64,000 bases of DNA from Bradyrhizobium murdochi (GTDB lineage: Bacteria > Pseudomonadota > Alphaproteobacteria > Rhizobiales > Xanthobacteraceae), in the NCBI RefSeq assembly GCF_000472965.1, contig NZ_AXAU01000011.1, positions 124,001 to 188,000 on the forward strand. The letters run 5' to 3'. Position 1 is the stretch's first letter, and each line of letters begins with the position of its first letter. Below, piece after piece: positions 1 through 6,800 of this stretch. A program made the translations under genes and the position numbers. The notes under the pieces were generated by a model. The model was not told the origin of the DNA. It saw nothing but the letters and a program-made list of their open reading frames with translations, and made no database searches.

Positions 1-428
1 GCGTTGGTGTTGGTGCCGATGGTCCCCAAGGTGAAGAGAACCTGGTCGTCCTCGACGAGCTTGCGGGTCATCTCCATGGTCTTGTTGGGATCATAGGCGT
101 CGTCATAGGTGATCATATTGACCTTGCGGCCATTGATGCCACCCTCGGCGTTGACCTTGTCCAGATAGGCCGAGATGACCTTGGCGATGACGCCGTAGGC
201 GGAAGCCGGACCGGTATAGGGAGCGGTGTTACCGATCCGGATTTCATTGCTGCCCGGGGGCGCCGCGTACGCCTGATCGCTCATCATCGAGCCGGCCATC
301 GCGGCCAGCACCAGCGCCGCTGCCGCGTTGCGCCGAGGGATGATGTTGAACCGGCGCATGGCGTCGCGGGCCGAAGCCCAGGACAATTGTTCCATACGCC
401 AGCGAGTGATGCCGATCGTAGCTCCCAT
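1..428 (-). CDS. Branched-chain amino acid ABC transporter substrate-binding protein (N-terminal part)
   Basis: The gene runs off the left edge, so only about 142 N-terminal codons are present. After a signal-like segment (positively charged stretch, then an Ala-rich hydrophobic core ending near QAYAAPPG) come NEIRIGNTAPYTGPASAYG and LDKVNAEGGINGRKVNM, typical of the LivJ-type periplasmic-binding family (Peripla_BP_6). Such proteins capture amino acids or small organic acids in the periplasm for a LivHMGF-type ABC importer. I chose the ATG at 428 because GGGGG lies 6 nt upstream; in-frame ATGs at 395 and 359 would give a shorter signal peptide, and 359 (MRRFNIIPRRN) is a realistic alternative. 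Ligand and partner permease genes lie outside the window. Confidence 0.85.
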   Translation of the reverse strand, partial: MGATIGITRWRMEQLSWASARDAMRRFNIIPRRNAAAALVLAAMAGSMMSDQAYAAPPGSNEIRIGNTAPYTGPASAYGVIAKVISAYLDKVNAEGGINGRKVNMITYDDAYDPNKTMEMTRKLVEDDQVLFTLGTIGTNTN

Positions 429-1006
429 TACAGTCCCCCTGTGAGCCCATACTCTGCAAAATAATAATCGCGTGATGCGAGCGGGCACCGTTTCAACCCT
501 ACTCGCCGACATTGTGTCTCAATCCGATTGATTTTGTGGCGAGTCCAGGCGTTCCGTAAGGCATGGTTACCGAGCGCGTATTTTCGCCCAAGAAATGCAC
601 GGAATTGCCGCTAACTCACCACACGCGCAATCAGCGCGTGTCCGTGTGCAGCCACAGATGCCTACGGCGCATCACACCTTGCGGACACGCTGTCACGGAC
701 AATTTTGATTAAATTTTGACCGACGGAGCAGCGCGCGGTTCGTCCGAACGCAAACCCTAGCGGGGCTGACCGGCTATCGCCTCGTTGCCGGCGAGCCGCA
801 CGACCCCGCGCCTGGTGGGCACGGGGAGCGTCGACCGCACTCTCCCCGACAGCTTCCTAGGAACCAGTGGGGCCCTCCCAAGTTCATAGGCTCGCGCTGC
901 CGGCCACGTGCGGCAGCGCAGGCAATACGTGATCAACAATAAGGCGGTCAGCCGCGGGCCCTCCCGGTGGCAAGACCGGCCTGTGCTACACGAACGGAGA
1001 GATCAA
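429..1006. other. Intergenic region without recognisable gene
   Basis: This 578-base gap separates two divergently transcribed genes and must hold both promoters. I see no convincing reading frame, RNA gene or repeat family. A fairly GC-rich block at 760-930 can be read as short ORFs but lacks codon bias and ribosome-binding sites. Confidence 0.5.
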
Positions 1007-2137
1007 ATGAGGATTGCGCAAATTGCCCCGCTGTTCGAGAGCGTGCCGCCGCGGCTCTACGGCGGGACCGAGCGGGTCGTTGCCTACCTGACCGAGGAGC
1101 TGGTCCGGCAGGGGCATCAGGTGACGCTGTTTGCGAGCGAGGATTCCATCACTTCCGCCGAGCTCGTTCCCTGCACGCCCCGCGCCCTGCGCCTCGATCC
1201 CGACGTCCGCGATGCCCTGCCCCACCACATGATCATGCTCGACAAGGTGCGCGAGCGCGCCGACGAGTTCGATGTTCTGCATTTCCACGTCGATTATCTG
1301 CATTTCCCGCTGTTCCGGTGCGAGCGCAGCCGGACACTGACGACCCTTCACGGCAGACAGGACCTTGCCGACCATATGCCGTTCTACCGGCGCTTTTCCG
1401 ACATGCCGCTGGTCTCGATATCGAACGCCCAGCGGGCGCCGCTCCCAGGCGTAAACTTCGTCGACACCGTCTATCACGGGCTGCCGGTCGGCCTGCACAT
1501 GCCCAGCCTCGACCGGCACGGCGGCTATCTCGCCTTTCTTGGCCGCATCTCACCGGAGAAACGGCCTGACCGCGCCATCGCAATTGCCCGCGCGGCGGGT
1601 CGTCCGCTCAAGATCGCAGCCAAGGTCGACAAGGCGGACGACGCGTATTTCCGCGACTTCATTGCACCGATGCTCGACGGCGGCGGGATCGAATTCATCG
1701 GCGAGATCAATGACAACGCCAAAGGCGAATTTCTCGGCCAGGCCGCCGGGCTGCTGTTCCCGATCGACTGGCCCGAGCCATTTGGCCTGGTGATGATCGA
1801 GGCGATGGCGTGCGGCACGCCGGTGCTGGCGTTCCGTTGCGGATCGGTCCCGGAAATCGTCGAGGATGGGCTGACCGGCCGGATCGTCTCCGACGTCGAC
1901 GAGGCGGTACGCGCGGTTCCGGAATTGCTGGCGCTGGACCGCAAGGCGATCCGCGTCCGCTTCGAGGAGCGTTTCTCCGCCACACGAATGGCGGCCGATT
2001 ACGTCAAGATCTATCAGAAGATGCTGCGCAAGCACGCCGCGCCGCAACTCGAACTCTCGGCAATGGCTGCGCTTTCCGCCGCAGCCAACGCGCACGGCTC
2101 CGAAGCCTCCGTGGCGTCCGCGCGCAAGGACAATTGA
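1007..2137 (+). CDS. Glycosyltransferase family 4 protein
   Basis: A 376-residue cytoplasmic GT-B fold glycosyltransferase. The N-terminus MRIAQIAPLFESVPPRLYGG carries the glycine-rich acceptor-side loop (GGTE) found in GT4 enzymes that act on nucleotide sugars. The C-terminal donor-binding half contains E-P-F-G-L-V-M-I-E near residues 256-264, the E-x7-E motif of retaining GT4 enzymes, followed by ACGTPVLAF and GSVPEIVEDG. Start at 1007 follows GGAGAG at 996-1001; the frame stays open upstream to 908 but without a ribosome-binding site. The gene stands alone, so the sugar and acceptor are unknown; relatives make exopolysaccharide or glycogen/trehalose-type glycans. The family assignment is secure, the substrate is not. 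Confidence 0.9.
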   Translation: MRIAQIAPLFESVPPRLYGGTERVVAYLTEELVRQGHQVTLFASEDSITSAELVPCTPRALRLDPDVRDALPHHMIMLDKVRERADEFDVLHFHVDYLHFPLFRCERSRTLTTLHGRQDLADHMPFYRRFSDMPLVSISNAQRAPLPGVNFVDTVYHGLPVGLHMPSLDRHGGYLAFLGRISPEKRPDRAIAIARAAGRPLKIAAKVDKADDAYFRDFIAPMLDGGGIEFIGEINDNAKGEFLGQAAGLLFPIDWPEPFGLVMIEAMACGTPVLAFRCGSVPEIVEDGLTGRIVSDVDEAVRAVPELLALDRKAIRVRFEERFSATRMAADYVKIYQKMLRKHAAPQLELSAMAALSAAANAHGSEASVASARKDN

Positions 2138-2165
2138 GCAAGGAGCCGGTGAGCAAGGAGCCGGC
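2136..2165 (+). repeat. Two tandem 15-bp units over the stop codon
   Basis: GAGCAAGGAGCCGGT at 2136-2150 is repeated with one change at 2151-2165. The first unit overlaps the TGA of the glycosyltransferase gene. Probably a replication-slippage duplication; no function is evident. Confidence 0.6.
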
Positions 2166-2414
2166 TCCGGCAGCCGGTCGTCATGAGCAATCATTCATGA
2201 CGCCGGCGCCACCGTCGTGGCGGCTGTCTCAAACGATGCTCGGCTGGTGCGCACCCACCGCCGCGCACGCCGCCGCGTCCGAGCGTCGCACCTCTTGACG
2301 TCGCATGGCGCCTCCCTAAATCGCCTGCCGCCAGGGCCTGGGCAGGACTGGCACGCCGGATCCCGCATGGAGAAGGCGCTTGGGAGTCCACGTTGCTTTC
2401 AGGAGGATGTGGTT

Positions 2415-2540
2415 ATGAAGATGACAGATCACGCCCAGTCGATGCTGCGTTGGAGCACGGCAATCGTCCGTCGGCTGGCCGATCGGATCGCGGTGGTATC
2501 CAGGAACTGGCGCATCAGGCTCTCTCCTCGCAAGCGCTAA
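2415..2540 (+). CDS. Small hypothetical protein, basic, 41 aa
   Basis: A short frame starting MKMTDHAQSMLRW and ending in a basic tail (RIRLSPRKR). The main support is a perfect Shine-Dalgarno AGGAGG at 2401-2406, eight bases before the ATG. It has no signal peptide, membrane segment or recognised domain, and about one residue in five is Arg or Lys. It sits just upstream of another small gene (2556) and could be co-transcribed with it. I do not recognise it; it may be a species-level small protein. Confidence 0.45.
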   Translation: MKMTDHAQSMLRWSTAIVRRLADRIAVVSRNWRIRLSPRKR

Positions 2541-2555
2541 CGCTGGGGAAGAACG

Positions 2556-2798
2556 GTGCGCGGTCTACTCGCAGTATTCGTCCTATTCGCCATGCTGTTC
2601 AGTGCAATCGAAGCGGCCAGTGCGCAGCGGAAAAAGCCGAAGCAGCCTGGCAGTGCGAATGCCGCGGTGCAGACGGAAGCGCCGGAGCGGCCGGTGTCCG
2701 GTCGGAATATAAGGTCCAACGGGGCAACCACCGTGGTGATCCCGCCGTTCCGAGCCGAGGAAGTTGTCCCGGATATCTGCAGGGGGTGCTCTTCCTGA
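2556..2798 (+). CDS. Small exported hypothetical protein, 80 aa
   Basis: Starts at GTG 2556 with GGGGAAG at 2544-2550 in ribosome-binding position. The first 24 residues (MRGLLAVFVLFAMLFSAIEA then ASAQ) form a good Sec signal peptide with an ASA-Q cleavage site. The mature part is about 55 residues, basic at first (RKKPKQPG) and ending with two cysteines (DICRGCSS), which could form a disulfide or bind metal. The function is unknown. The signal peptide and ribosome-binding site make it a likely real gene. Confidence 0.55.
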   Translation: MRGLLAVFVLFAMLFSAIEAASAQRKKPKQPGSANAAVQTEAPERPVSGRNIRSNGATTVVIPPFRAEEVVPDICRGCSS

Positions 2799-3138
2799 CC
2801 GGCTGTCGATTTGGTCGCGCTGGACGGATCAATGAAGCATGGACGGCTTGATTGATGCCAAGCCGCGAGCGGGAGAGCTACGCTACAAGAGATCAGGAGC
2901 TCACTGCGCGCTCGCCTCGGCGAAACACTTCCCAATCATGGGCGCTGGCTGCCGCCGCCAACTTCCGGCGCCATTCAATATGCTTAAAGCAAAGAGAGCG
3001 AACACCGCACTTCGGTCTCCGCCCCAGCCAGCGAAAAAGCCTCCCCACGCCGTCCGCCGGTTGCAGAAGCACATCGATCGAGGAACGACTCAGGAAGTCG
3101 CGCTTTGAATCGAGTGTATTTGGTTCGAGTTTCGCAAA
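2799..3138. other. Intergenic region without recognisable gene
   Basis: A 340-base gap. Two overlapping frames exist (from 2839 and 2852) but both are rich in Arg/Ser/Pro, lack ribosome-binding sites and end without similarity to anything known to me. I treat it as promoter and spacer DNA. Confidence 0.4.
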
Positions 3139-3450
3139 ATGAGTACGCCGTCCATCGTGCCGGAAGGTGGAGACCGCGACGTCTACCTCGTGCTCGACGA
3201 TCTGGGTCGGATTGGACGGGTATGGCGCGAGACCAGCGAGGAGAGTACCGGGCGGGCCATGCTGATCCGCGAAATGCTTGAGGGCCAGTACGTTAACCCG
3301 GTGCGCATCGTCGCCTTCAACATCGGCGAAGGATGGTCGCGCGACGTGACGAGTGATATCGCTGACGAACTCCGCGAGCGTTGTACCGACCTAGACGAAG
3401 TACCGGTCGGCCTCGAAGACTTCCTGGAACGGACTAGGCAAGGGACTTAG
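3139..3450 (+). CDS. Conserved hypothetical protein, 103 aa, acidic
   Basis: A small soluble acidic protein. Residues 15-60 (YLVLDDLGRIGRVWRETSEE, then MLEGQYVNPVRIVAFN) form a beta-alpha-beta-like pattern, and the C-terminal half is helical and acidic (IADELRERC, LEDFLERT). The sentence-like codon use and the lack of transmembrane or signal segments suggest a real cytoplasmic protein. Proteins of this type are common as unnamed short genes in Bradyrhizobium; I cannot assign a function. It stands between spacer DNA and the convergent DUF454 gene. Confidence 0.65.
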   Translation: MSTPSIVPEGGDRDVYLVLDDLGRIGRVWRETSEESTGRAMLIREMLEGQYVNPVRIVAFNIGEGWSRDVTSDIADELRERCTDLDEVPVGLEDFLERTRQGT

Positions 3451-3545
3451 GCTCGGCTCGCCAGGGCCAGCGACCGCTGCCGTGGTTTGAACCCCGTCCC
3501 GGCTACCCGGGCAGCGAGCACCCTGCCCCCTTGAGTATCAACGCG

Positions 3546-3920
3546 CTAGATGCCGTTCCCATCGGCCATCGCCGGCCGCGAAACGACATAGACGGCACAA
3601 GCAAGGAACATGACCGCCACAGCTACGGCAAGCGGCAATGACGGCTCGACGCTGTACCAGAACACGAGAAACCCGATCGTCATTCCCGCGCAAGCCATGG
3701 CCTTGGCCGACCGGGGAATGGCTCCGGCGGCGCGCCAATCCCGCAGCGGTTTGCCAAGTTTCGGATGATCCAGCAGCCATGTCTCGAACCGCGGCGACGA
3801 CCGCGCAAAACACGCCACTGCAACGATCAGGAAAACCGCCCCCGGCATCAGCGGCATCACCAGGCCGATCACGCCGAGCGCAACCATCACCCAACCGAGG
3901 CTGAAGTAGATGATGCGCAT
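3546..3920 (-). CDS. ybaN: DUF454 (YbaN-family) inner-membrane protein
   Basis: A 124-residue protein with three or four hydrophobic segments (YFSLGWVMVALGVIGLVMPL near the N-terminus, then residues about 75-95 and 98-112). The pattern LGxIGLVMPLMPGAVFLIVAVACFARSSPR, with a following LL-x-HPKLGKPLRDWRAAGAIP, is the signature of the DUF454/YbaN family, whose biochemical role is unknown. The length matches the family. The gene is single, in convergent orientation to the preceding gene, and lies next to the repeat that flanks the tRNA-Gly remnant. Confidence 0.9.
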   Translation of the reverse strand: MRIIYFSLGWVMVALGVIGLVMPLMPGAVFLIVAVACFARSSPRFETWLLDHPKLGKPLRDWRAAGAIPRSAKAMACAGMTIGFLVFWYSVEPSLPLAVAVAVMFLACAVYVVSRPAMADGNGI

Positions 3921-3979
3921 CAGACCTGCCGCCTGTCCTTCCCGTCAAACAAAGACCGCTCGCTTCCCGTTCATGCCAC

Positions 3980-4069
3980 GGCTTGCCTAGCCGTAGCTCG
4001 CGGCCACGAGCCCGCCTTCGCCCGCTGGGCTTCGGCGCGGCAGCCTTCCCTCGCTTTGCGAGCGAAGGC
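3980..4069 (-). repeat. tRNA-flank repeat, copy 1 (full length)
   Basis: About 90 bp beginning GGCTTGCCTAGCCGTAGCTC on the plus strand and ending in a hairpin CCTTCcCTCGCttt GCGAGcGAAGG directly against the CCA end of a minus-strand tRNA-Gly fragment. The same unit occurs at 5649-5711 (partial), 7594-7683 and 7718-7806, always on the 3' side of a tRNA. Read in the tRNA direction the hairpin comes immediately after CCA, a position suited to terminating or trimming the precursor. Confidence 0.85.
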
Positions 4070-4113
4070 TGGAGCGGGTGAAGGGAATCGAACCCTCGTA
4101 TTCAGCTTGGAAG
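4070..4113 (-). pseudogene. tRNA-Gly 3'-half remnant (att-type repeat)
   Basis: Identical to 5712-5755 of the intact tRNA-Gly: CCA end, acceptor strand, T arm, variable loop, 3' side of the anticodon stem and the anticodon loop. The sequence diverges at 4114. It cannot fold into a tRNA and is the expected footprint of integration into the gene. Confidence 0.9.
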
Positions 4114-4347
4114 TCAAGTCCGTAACACATCCTTACATTTCACCCAACATCACCAAACGGCATAAAGGCGCACAATTTCAGCAGCATAACGAGTTGCCGT
4201 TATCACCGCAATTCACCAAAAATCACCCCGGTTACGGGAATTATGCGCCCATGAGGGCCCCGAAATCTGGGTACAAAGGCCATCCACGGTTGTTTCCATC
4301 GCGGTCTACCAGCATCCTATGGCAAAGTTAGATGCTTGGGCACGACG

Positions 4348-5292
4348 ATGGAAGAATTTGAATACGACGTTGCTTTCAGTTTTTGCGCTATCGATGAAGG
4401 CGTGGCTACGCAACTAAACGACCTTCTATCCCCGCGCCTAAGAACGTTCATCTATAGCGAAAGGCAACGAGAGATCGCCGGCACGGACGGGCAGGAAAGC
4501 TTTAGCCAAGTTTATGGGAAAACCGCCCGCTTGGTTGTGGTGCTATTCCGACCGGAATGGGGCGAGACACCTTGGACTCGCGTTGAAAGGGACGCGATCA
4601 AAAATAGGTCGCTGGATGATGGCTGGGACTTCACGACCTTTGTGCCCACGGTCGATCGCCCGCAAATGCCGCCTTGGCTACCGAAGACGCGGCTCTATGT
4701 AGGACTCCAGCGCTGGGGCATAGAAGGGGCCGCTGCGGCAATTGAATCGCGAGCTACGGAGCGAGGCAGTAACCCACACGAAGAAACCGTCGCAGAGCGG
4801 GCAGATCGTCTCCGCAGATCACGGGATCTCAAAGAGAAGCAACGACTGTTTCAATCAACGGAAGTCGGCGTGAAGAGCGCGATTCAGGCCTACGAAGATT
4901 TCTCGCGCGCCATAGAACAGCATAGCGAGGCTATTTCCAATTCGGGAATCGGAATAGCAACAAAGCGGTCGCAAGAATTCCGGATACTCAGCGGGCTGTC
5001 GCCATGCAACGCAATTTGCAGTTTCCGTCCGTACTACGCGAACTCCCTTCAAGATGCCCATTTGCTATTTGATGTATTTAAGGGATTTCCACCTTTGCCA
5101 GGCTTCTATGGATCGATGGAAAAGGCGATAAAGCTAAAATCGTTGCGCTATTCCTACCAACTCGTGCGACCAGATTATCATGCGTGGGTTGGTGTAGACG
5201 AGAAGGGGCGTGATTTTACGCCACAACAGCTCGCGGACCATGTTCTTCGCACATACATGGACATCGCCGAGAAGACGAAGGTCGATTACTAG
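4348..5292 (+). CDS. TIR-domain protein, putative NAD-consuming defence effector
   Basis: A 314-residue protein. Residues 4-12 (FEYDVAFSF) form the first strand of a TIR domain; FIYSERQ, then TARLVVVLFRPEW and TPWTRVERDAI give the later strands, and E80 in WTRVE sits where TIR NADases carry the catalytic Glu. The domain ends near residue 140. A charged helical linker (about 145-190, ERADRLRRSRDLKEKQ) leads to a C-terminal half of about 120 residues that I do not recognise and that may sense or bind a partner. ATG 4348 is preferred over TTG 4336. GC is clearly lower than in neighbouring genes and the gene lies alone inside the tRNA-Gly island, so recent transfer is likely. An anti-phage role is inferred, not shown. 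Confidence 0.75.
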   Translation: MEEFEYDVAFSFCAIDEGVATQLNDLLSPRLRTFIYSERQREIAGTDGQESFSQVYGKTARLVVVLFRPEWGETPWTRVERDAIKNRSLDDGWDFTTFVPTVDRPQMPPWLPKTRLYVGLQRWGIEGAAAAIESRATERGSNPHEETVAERADRLRRSRDLKEKQRLFQSTEVGVKSAIQAYEDFSRAIEQHSEAISNSGIGIATKRSQEFRILSGLSPCNAICSFRPYYANSLQDAHLLFDVFKGFPPLPGFYGSMEKAIKLKSLRYSYQLVRPDYHAWVGVDEKGRDFTPQQLADHVLRTYMDIAEKTKVDY

Positions 5293-5414
5293 CCGGCGCC
5301 TCGATCGACCCGCGTGAACTCCCTCAACGCCTTCCGCGCCCGCTTCCGCTCATCCTCCGTTTTTGCCTCATCGACGTGCGACTGGAGGATGCGACGCATC
5401 TTGTCCTCGGCCGG
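5289..5414 (-). pseudogene. Cut-off C-terminal coding remnant, unidentified
   Basis: Reading the minus strand, AEDKMRRILQSHVDEAKTED and then ERKRARKALREFTRV end at TAG 5289-5291, overlapping the last bases of the TIR gene. The charged helical composition is typical of a real protein tail. Upstream of about 5414 the frame has no matching start or continuation. It looks like the 3' end of a gene whose front was deleted when the island decayed. Confidence 0.4.
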
Positions 5415-5475
5415 CCGGCAAGCTCAGATTTGATCAATAGGATTTTCATACTTCTTAGGATGACATCACGACCAT

Positions 5476-5652
5476 CTAGGCGGCGAACAGGCCCGTCTGC
5501 GGCGACGATATAACGGCAGCGGCTTTGGCCCTCATGGCACCATCCAACCTCGTGCGTGTTAGCGCGACGTATTCCGGGTTCAGTTCGATCCCGACATATC
5601 GCCGACCGTGTTGGATCGCTACCTGCCCTGTTGTACCGTTGAATGGATCGAG
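5476..5652 (-). pseudogene. C-terminal fragment of a DNA adenine/cytosine-N4 methyltransferase
   Basis: Minus-strand translation gives LDPFNGTTGQVAIQHGRRYV followed by GIELNPEYVALTRTRLDGAM and a stop at 5476-5478. DPF-x-G-x-x-G is the S-adenosylmethionine-binding motif of beta-class (N6-adenine or N4-cytosine) methyltransferases, where it lies near the C-terminus, with the downstream G-x-E-x-x-P-x-Y. Only these last 58 codons are present; the frame starts abruptly at 5652, exactly where the 107-bp repeat begins. The catalytic DPPY region is missing, so the fragment cannot be active. Confidence 0.8.
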
Positions 5653-5711
5653 CCCGCCTTCGCCCGCTGGGCTTCGGCGCGGCAGCCTTCCCTCGCTTTG
5701 CGAGCGAAGGC
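5649..5711 (-). repeat. tRNA-flank repeat, copy 2 (3' part only)
   Basis: Identical to the tRNA-proximal 63 bp of copy 1, including the CCTTC...GAAGG hairpin next to the CCA end of tRNA-Gly. Its outer part is replaced by methyltransferase remnant sequence. Confidence 0.85.
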
Positions 5712-5785
5712 TGGAGCGGGTGAAGGGAATCGAACCCTCGTATTCAGCTTGGAAGGCTGCTGCTCTACCATTGAGCTACACCCGC
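5712..5785 (-). tRNA. tRNA-Gly (TCC anticodon)
   Basis: The complement reads GCGGGTGTAGCTCAATGGTA and folds into a full cloverleaf: acceptor stem GCGGGTG/ACCCGC region, D arm with GCTC/GAGC, anticodon loop CTTCCAA (anticodon TCC), T arm with GGTTCGATTCC, discriminator T and encoded CCA. Length 74 nt with CCA. It is the integration target of the mini-island to its left. Confidence 0.95.
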
Positions 5786-5928
5786 GTTGGCGTTGACCTA
5801 ACACGACGCGCAGGCGGCCTCAACCGCCCTGCCGCCCCTGTACGCATGTCCTGTGCGGACCTTCGACCGATCCGCACCCCTTAACAGGGGCTGATTCGCC
5901 ACTTATATTCGGATTTCCATCAACAACG

Positions 5929-5943
5929 AAAGGAGGTGATCCA
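5929..5943 (+). promoter_or_regulatory. 15-nt perfect complement of the 16S rRNA 3' end
   Basis: AAAGGAGGTGATCCA matches the complement of the universal 16S 3' tail (TGGATCACCTCCTTT) over 15 nt. Normal Shine-Dalgarno sequences use 4-7 of these. It ends right at the GTG of a 14-codon frame. Confidence 0.8.
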
Positions 5944-5988
5944 GTGTCTTATACCAAGCGCTGTCACCTCGCTGGGATCGCCCGCTAG
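5944..5988 (+). CDS. Putative 14-aa leader-type peptide
   Basis: GTG TCT TAT ACC ... CGC TAG encodes MSYTKRCHLAGIAR. AGGAGG is 7 nt upstream within the 15-nt anti-16S sequence. The frame is followed about 60 nt later by a strong rho-independent terminator at 6050-6086, so the transcription unit would be only about 150-200 nt. No larger gene follows in a leader-peptide arrangement before the terminator. It could be a real microprotein, a ribosome-titrating RNA or an attenuator-like leader; the sequence alone does not decide. Confidence 0.5.
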   Translation: MSYTKRCHLAGIAR

Positions 5989-6049
5989 GCTTGTCTTTGG
6001 CCTGGCATCGGGGCGCTCTCAGCCCTGGACCAGCGAGCACAACAGTTGG

Positions 6050-6086
6050 GGCGCGACGGGAGTTCTCCCGCCGCGCCTTTTTATTT
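6050..6086 (+). terminator. Rho-independent terminator
   Basis: GGCGCGaCGGGAG tt CTCCCGcCGCGCC forms a near-perfect 13-bp stem (6050-6077) followed by TTTTTATTT. It closes the short unit that begins near 5900. Confidence 0.85.
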
Positions 6087-6128
6087 CTTAAACGCCTTAT
6101 TTCTTAAACGTCTTATTTCTTAAACGTC
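6081..6128 (+). repeat. Three tandem 16-bp units
   Basis: TTATTTCTTAAACGCC followed by two copies of TTATTTCTTAAACGTC. The first unit contains the T-tract of the terminator at 6050-6086, so the T-rich tail has been triplicated. Confidence 0.85.
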
Positions 6129-6170
6129 CTCGAAAGGCAGCCAGTCCGGCCCGCCATAAAGGAGAAAGCG

Positions 6171-6566
6171 ATGCTCTACGCCATGCTGGCCTATCATGTC
6201 GAAGCCGAGGTCACATCCTGGACGGCGGAGGAGGATGCGGCCCTGATGAGCGAACTGCTGGCCGTGCATGAGCGGCTCAATGCCAAGAAGGTGCTCGGGC
6301 CGGCGGCGCGGCTTGGCGGCACGGCGGAAGCCCGTACCTTGCGCGGACCGGGCGCGGGAATGATCATCGACGGACCATTTGCCGAGACCAAGGAGCAGTT
6401 GCTGGGTCTGTACGTGTTGAATTGCGCCAACGAGGAGGAAGCGATCGCGATTGCCCGCGACCTGCGGCGCGCCAATCCGTCCGCCGTCTACGAAATCCGC
6501 CCGATCAGGCTTTATCTTCCCGGCGAAGCGTTGCCAGAAACCTCGAGCGAACCCGGTCAGGGCTGA
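6171..6566 (+). CDS. YCII-related (DGPF-domain) protein
   Basis: A 131-residue soluble protein of the YciI-like/DGPF family (PF03795). Residues 2-10 (LYAMLAYHV) form the first strand; GPGAGMIIDGPFAETKEQLL around residues 60-80 contains the DGPF signature, and a helix-strand AIARDLRRANPSAVYEIRPI closes the ferredoxin-like fold. Start at 6171 has AAGGAGAAAG just upstream. Family members often accompany an extracytoplasmic sigma factor; none is next to this one, the neighbour being a Crp/Fnr regulator. The biochemical role is unknown in most members. Confidence 0.9.
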   Translation: MLYAMLAYHVEAEVTSWTAEEDAALMSELLAVHERLNAKKVLGPAARLGGTAEARTLRGPGAGMIIDGPFAETKEQLLGLYVLNCANEEEAIAIARDLRRANPSAVYEIRPIRLYLPGEALPETSSEPGQG

Positions 6567-6800
6567 CACTTCAGGCAAGGAACTTGCGGCGTCGGTTTCA
6601 AGCTGGAACCTCAGCCTATTGTAACTGCGCGTCGAAGCCACGGCATACTGCGCTGCAAAGGCCCCAAAATACGAGACAATAATTGACTCGCTATCGGGGC
6701 CACCGACCCCCACATTGGATGCATCACCGACACAGCCAGTGCTCGTAGGCGTCGGTGGCTGAGAGTGTTGTGCTCCCGCCTGCAAAGGAAAGGAGATACG

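Larger units (their letters stand above)
4007..5755. mobile_element. Decayed mini-island in tRNA-Gly, bounded by 107-bp perfect direct repeats
   Basis: Positions 4007-4113 and 5649-5755 are identical over 107 bp, offset by 1642 bp. The repeat covers part of the tRNA-flank repeat plus the 3' half of tRNA-Gly and stops exactly at the edge of the anticodon loop, a classic integration point for tyrosine recombinases. The intact tRNA is on the right (5712-5785); the left copy is the displaced 3' half. Between them are a TIR-domain gene with lower GC than its surroundings, the C-terminal end of a DNA methyltransferase and another cut-off frame. No integrase remains, so the element looks like the residue of a larger island. 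Confidence 0.75.

Noticed and set aside
5525..5884. Plus-strand frames across tRNA-Gly (VKGIEPSYS-like)
   Set aside because: Antisense of the tRNA and the flank repeat; same artefact as over tRNA-Thr.
5929..5943. Possible 3' end of a 16S rRNA gene on the minus strand
   Set aside because: Only the 15-nt tail motif is present; nothing upstream on that strand resembles helix 45 or other 16S sequence.
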